A stretch of 64,000 nucleotides of DNA from Hondaea fermentalgiana (Eukaryota > Sar > Bigyra > Thraustochytrida > Thraustochytriidae). Made by a program: the position numbers and the translations under genes. Location: positions 423,834-487,833 of the forward strand of contig NPFB01000006.1 in the NCBI GenBank assembly GCA_014084085.1, written 5' to 3'. The notes beneath the pieces are model-generated. The model made no database searches, had not been told where the DNA came from, and saw only the letters and a list, made by a program, of their open reading frames with translations. Below, piece after piece: positions 60,481 to 64,000 of the stretch (positions are counted from its first letter, which is position 1; every line of letters begins with the position of its first letter).

Positions 60481-62058
60481 ATGGTTGGCAAGCCAAAAGC
60501 AAGAGTTCTCGCGGTCGTCTTCGTCATGGCGGTCGTTGCAACCCTTGCGAAGCCCACCTTCGCGGTGGTGTCCTGCGACGAGGCGTTTTCGCAGCTGCAC
60601 TTGGCTCTTGTTGACGGGCCGCACAAAATGAGCATCTCGTGGACGCAGGTCTGCCGTGAACAAGAAAACTTAAATGCTGATGCTCATCGTGGTGGAGATG
60701 ATGACCTCGCCGCACATGCAAGAACTACTACCCCAGCGTCCGTATGGGAGCCAACGAACGCAACTCTGCTCGTTTGGAAAAAAAGAGAATCTTTGAAGCA
60801 GGCCATTGCCTTTCCCGCTTATAGAAAACGCTACTTCATGAGCTGGCATTATCATGCTCTCGTCACGAACCTCGTGCCAGATGAATATTATTGTTATGAA
60901 GTTCAAGCTGGTCTTGGCGACTGCTTCAAGACTGGGCCTGCGCAAACGCGTCCGGCGCAAGGCGTCCGCTTTGCCTCACTCGGAGACATGGGCACCAATA
61001 ACTCGCAAGGAACAACGGCCGCGCTGCTCTCTCGTGTGAACGAGCTCGACTTTGTTTTGCACGACGGTGATATTGGTTACGGCGACGATCTTGGCGTCTT
61101 TACGCACGACCAAACTCGTCGTCGATATTCAAACCTTGAGCGTGGACCCGAGGGATACGAAATCGTCTATGACGAGTTCATGGCCCAAATTGAACCCATT
61201 GCTCGCAAGATCCCTTACATGACGGGAGCAGGCAATCACGATGTGAGTTGTAACATTCTCTCTGATTTGAATTGCGCCGTCGGCCAGCGCAATTTCTCTG
61301 CCTATCGCACGCGCTTTCGTATGCCCTCTGCCGAGAGCGGAGCTGGCGACATCGAGGGAATGTGGCATAGCTTTACATTTGCCAATGTCCACATTGCAGT
61401 CATCGACACGGAATCAGACTATAAAAGCGCGCCCACAACGCCCTGGACGCGCGTCGGTGGGGGCCGAGGCGGTGGTTTCGGAGACCAAGTGACTTGGCTT
61501 GATGCGGATCTGGCCCGCGCCCGCGCAAATCCTGCAGTCGACTGGATTCTCGTCGCCGGCCATCGTCAAATGTATTCCTCAAAGTCTATACTTTTAGAGT
61601 TTCCTCCACTCGCCACGCTCGCCCTTCGTGCAGCTATCGAGGATGTCCTTGTCCGCCACAAGGTTGATGTTTACATTGGAGCACACATTCACTTTTACGA
61701 ACGCCTTGCATCCATGTCAAGTGGCTCTGCCTGCGGTCCAAAACCTCCGCGTGGAGGCATTTATCATGCACCCCAGTGTCCAGTGCATATTGTCAATGGG
61801 GCTGGCGGAAACTGCGAAGTTGCAGAAGGCCAAGGTCATTTTTCTGGAAATGTCGCTCATGGCGTTTACAATGAGTACGGCTTTGCCGTCATGCATGCTC
61901 ACAACGCAACGCATTTCCAAGGGCGCTTTTTCGTCACCACAGATGGCAGTGATCGTGAAGAGGATTCTTTTTGGATCATTAAGACGCCGTCGCCGCCGCC
62001 GCCGCCACCACTACAACATGTACGCACGGACGAATACCCTCGCGCATCAAAAGTCTGA
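60481..62058 (+). CDS. Secreted purple acid phosphatase-like metallophosphoesterase, copy 1
   Basis: 525 residues. A signal peptide (about 1-28, VLAVVFVMAVVATLAKPTFA) precedes a fibronectin-like N-terminal domain (LALVDGPHKMSISWTQ, later LVPDEYYCYEV). The metallophosphoesterase domain carries the purple acid phosphatase metal ligands in order: GDMG (168-171), GDIGYGDD (196-203), GNHD (251-254), VAGH (358-361) and AHIH (401-404). The last is usually GHxH, so Gly is replaced by Ala next to both metal-binding His, which are kept. It is a likely extracellular or vacuolar phosphomonoesterase for phosphate scavenging. The C-terminus is a Pro-rich run. A close paralogue follows 294 bp downstream on the same strand. 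The start ATG lies in ACACCATGG context and directly precedes the signal peptide. Confidence 0.88.
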   Translation: MVGKPKARVLAVVFVMAVVATLAKPTFAVVSCDEAFSQLHLALVDGPHKMSISWTQVCREQENLNADAHRGGDDDLAAHARTTTPASVWEPTNATLLVWKKRESLKQAIAFPAYRKRYFMSWHYHALVTNLVPDEYYCYEVQAGLGDCFKTGPAQTRPAQGVRFASLGDMGTNNSQGTTAALLSRVNELDFVLHDGDIGYGDDLGVFTHDQTRRRYSNLERGPEGYEIVYDEFMAQIEPIARKIPYMTGAGNHDVSCNILSDLNCAVGQRNFSAYRTRFRMPSAESGAGDIEGMWHSFTFANVHIAVIDTESDYKSAPTTPWTRVGGGRGGGFGDQVTWLDADLARARANPAVDWILVAGHRQMYSSKSILLEFPPLATLALRAAIEDVLVRHKVDVYIGAHIHFYERLASMSSGSACGPKPPRGGIYHAPQCPVHIVNGAGGNCEVAEGQGHFSGNVAHGVYNEYGFAVMHAHNATHFQGRFFVTTDGSDREEDSFWIIKTPSPPPPPPLQHVRTDEYPRASKV

Positions 62059-62352
62059 CAAAACGAAGTTCACCCTGTAGACCCAGAATTATTCTTGATC
62101 TGAAAAGAGTTCGTGATAATTACCCCTACTTGGGTCCAGTAGTAGAGTCCTACCAGGTATAGTACCACCGGTAGACCAAATCGAAATCGATCGAAATACA
62201 GAAAAGTCCGCGGTGGGATTTGTTTTTGGCGCGGCGTGAAAGGCCGACACAGGGCGTGGCGTAGCGTCCGCAAAGTGCGCGCTGCTTCCGCGCGTCTCTC
62301 GCCCCGTGCTGATAGATATAGGGTGCAGCCCTCGCTACGACAGGCAAGAAAG
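62059..62352. other. Short intergenic spacer between tandem phosphatases
   Basis: 294 bp holding the 3' flank of copy 1 and the 5' flank of copy 2. It contains TAGTAGAGTCCTACCAGGTA near 62138, with partly palindromic TAC/GTA motifs. No gene. Confidence 0.5.
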
Positions 62353-63870
62353 ATGCCACCAACACATGCGAAGTACCTGCTGTTTGCGGTCGCGGCCATC
62401 GCGGCAACTTTTGCAAGGCCAAGTGTCTCGATCACGTGCGACGAAGCGTTTACACAGATACATTTGGCGCTCGTCGATGGCCCAGACAAAATGAGCGTCT
62501 CGTGGACGCAGCGGTGCCAGAGCGATGGTACGCAAGATCCCGAAGCCATAGCGCTTGAAGAAAGAGAGGCCACTTCATGGCAAGACACAAATGTGACTTT
62601 GCGCGTCTGGCAGAAAAATGCTGGCAGTACCACTAGAACAATACACGAAGTGGAAATCGTACCTGCACGCAAAAAACGCTACTTTATGAGCTGGCACTTT
62701 CGCGCAATTATCAATGAGCTTGAGCCCGATACAGTATACTGCTATCAAATACAAGATGGACCTGGCGATTGCTTCAAAACCGGGCCCAAAGAAATGCGTC
62801 CCTTGCAAGGCGTTCGATTTGCTTCGCTAGGAGACATGGGAACCAATAATTCTCACGGAACAACTGCAGCTCTACATAGAAACGCCAATTCATACGACTT
62901 TGTTTTGCACGATGGCGATATTGGTTATGGCGATGACCTTGGTTTTGTTGGCGTCGGCGCCTCACGCATGTATGGACCGTCTGGCTACGAAGCTATCTAT
63001 GACGAGTTCATGGATCAAATTGAGCCGTTCGCTCGCAAAATACCTTACATGACGTCGCCAGGCAACCATGATGTTAGTTGTCATATTCTCTATGACGCTG
63101 GCTGCGCGCCTGGCCAGCGTAATTTCTCCGCCTATCGCACGCGTTTTCACATGCCCTCTAAAGAAAGTGGAGCTGGTGAGGTCGAGGGCATGTGGCATAG
63201 CTTTGAATATGCAAATGTCCACATTGCCGTTATCGATACTGAGACCGACTACAAGGGAGCCCCCACGCATCCTCGAAAGCGCTTCGGAGGAGGTAAGGGC
63301 GGCGGCTTTGGTGATCAAATGGCCTGGCTAGAATCAGACTTGGCCCACGCGCGCGCAAACGCGGCAATTGACTGGATCATTGTCGTTGGCCATCGCCAAA
63401 TGTATTCGTCACGTTCCCTAATTCACCAGCTTTCTCCACGCGTCACCATTGCGCTGCGGGATGCCGTGGAAATTCTACTCTTGCGATACAACGTCGATCT
63501 CTACCTTGGAGCGCACATCCACTACTATGAGCGATTTGCGCCGATGGCACGCGGCAGTTCGTGTGGACCTGCCCCTGCACGCGGTGGCATTTATCATGCT
63601 CCGCAGTGCCCAGTGCACATTATCAACGGTGCCGCTGGCAGCTGCGAGCCAGCGCAAAGCCGTGGCTCACGTTTGGCCAACGTTGGTCATGGCGTCTACA
63701 ATGAATACGGCTTTGCAGAGTTTCACGTGCAGAACACGACGCACCTTCAAGGGCGCTTCGTCATCACCACAGATGGGGACGAGCGCGAAGGGGACTCTTT
63801 TTGGATTATCAAACCCCCACCTGTAAACAATCCAGGTAGTCAACGCAAGCCATTTGCTTTGGAAATCTAA
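62353..63870 (+). CDS. Secreted purple acid phosphatase-like metallophosphoesterase, copy 2
   Basis: 505 residues from the ATG at 62353, with a signal peptide (YLLFAVAAIAATFARPSVS). The frame upstream to 62236 is rejected because it would bury the signal peptide. The same motif set as copy 1: GDMG (160-163), GDIGYGDD (188-195), GNHD, VVGH, then AHIH. It shares the Gly-to-Ala change with copy 1, so this feature predates the duplication. Long matching blocks (FASLGDMGTNNS, VLHDGDIGYGDD, FSAYRTRF, GVYNEYGFA) run the full length. The acidic insert after the N-terminal strand and the C-terminal tail differ most, and copy 2 lacks the Pro run. It is a likely tandem duplicate with the same phosphate-releasing role. 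Confidence 0.88.
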   Translation: MPPTHAKYLLFAVAAIAATFARPSVSITCDEAFTQIHLALVDGPDKMSVSWTQRCQSDGTQDPEAIALEEREATSWQDTNVTLRVWQKNAGSTTRTIHEVEIVPARKKRYFMSWHFRAIINELEPDTVYCYQIQDGPGDCFKTGPKEMRPLQGVRFASLGDMGTNNSHGTTAALHRNANSYDFVLHDGDIGYGDDLGFVGVGASRMYGPSGYEAIYDEFMDQIEPFARKIPYMTSPGNHDVSCHILYDAGCAPGQRNFSAYRTRFHMPSKESGAGEVEGMWHSFEYANVHIAVIDTETDYKGAPTHPRKRFGGGKGGGFGDQMAWLESDLAHARANAAIDWIIVVGHRQMYSSRSLIHQLSPRVTIALRDAVEILLLRYNVDLYLGAHIHYYERFAPMARGSSCGPAPARGGIYHAPQCPVHIINGAAGSCEPAQSRGSRLANVGHGVYNEYGFAEFHVQNTTHLQGRFVITTDGDEREGDSFWIIKPPPVNNPGSQRKPFALEI

Positions 63871-64000
63871 TATGAAAACTAGCTAGAATCTCTTACATTT
63901 TTTTCTTGGTAGTAAATTGTGGCCGAGGCGCCAATGGTGGTGGTTTGGAGCTTGCCCGGGGACGTGCAGCGGGACGAGGTGGCAACGTAGGGCCCGCCCT
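63871..64000. other. 3' flank of copy 2, window edge
   Basis: AT-rich start with a T run near 63899-63904, then GC-richer sequence to the window end. No feature is supported; another gene may begin beyond the edge. Confidence 0.5.

Noticed and set aside
59797..60663. 288-codon minus-strand frame at the start of phosphatase copy 1
   Set aside because: Antisense to the signal peptide and first domain of the phosphatase; the remainder is low complexity.

Overview
The window is nuclear DNA from a GC-rich, intron-poor protist. The evidence is a ubiquitin-eS27 fusion, eL39, exportin-1, condensin, Paf1-complex, HBS1 and small-TIM genes, together with GT-AG introns of about 84 to 657 bp. The ubiquitin has Asp16 and Gln28, which I associate with stramenopiles. 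Long uninterrupted ORFs, short intergenic regions, Gln/Ala/Lys homopolymers and abundant microsatellites fit a thraustochytrid (labyrinthulomycete such as Aurantiochytrium or Hondaea). That placement is an inference, not proven by the sequence. Three runs of exactly 100 N (11579-11678, 26245-26344, 57039-57138) look like scaffold gaps of unknown true size.

Layout. 1-12 kb: a PH-START lipid-binding-like protein (+), a spliced protein of unknown function (+), exportin-1 (-), then head-to-head ribosomal genes for the ubiquitin-eS27 fusion (-) and eL39 (+). 12-26 kb: a very large C2-like/EF-hand/IQ protein (-) divergent from an RLPH2-type phosphatase (+); a spliced protein of unknown function (-) divergent from a membrane short-chain dehydrogenase (+); and an unknown protein with UBA-like segments (-) divergent from LEO1 (+). 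28-35.8 kb: a spliced cysteine-rich single-pass membrane protein (-), a thioredoxin-like ER protein ending in KDEL (+), and mitochondrial acyl carrier protein (+). 36-45 kb: HBS1 (-) divergent from TIM13 (+), then a condensin-II CAP-D3-like protein (-). 45-54 kb: an ABCG half-transporter (-), an acyl-CoA dehydrogenase (-) divergent from a MAEA/GID9 E3 ligase subunit (+), and a small single-TM protein (+). 54-64 kb: a Gln/His-rich protein of unknown function (-), a gene-poor stretch with a (GACA)n tract, and a tandem pair of secreted purple-acid-phosphatase-like proteins (+).

The genes are ordinary independent eukaryotic transcription units: nuclear export, translation and ribosome rescue, chromatin, mitochondrial import and lipid cofactor, ER folding, lipid metabolism and phosphate scavenging. 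I see no operon, viral block, transposon with recognisable coding capacity, CRISPR array or tRNA. Divergent gene pairs are frequent. The most interesting non-coding signal is a 20-22 bp element of the form ACTTGYG..CCGCCAT. It recurs in several promoter regions and forms an imperfect inverted-repeat array in front of the acyl carrier protein gene.
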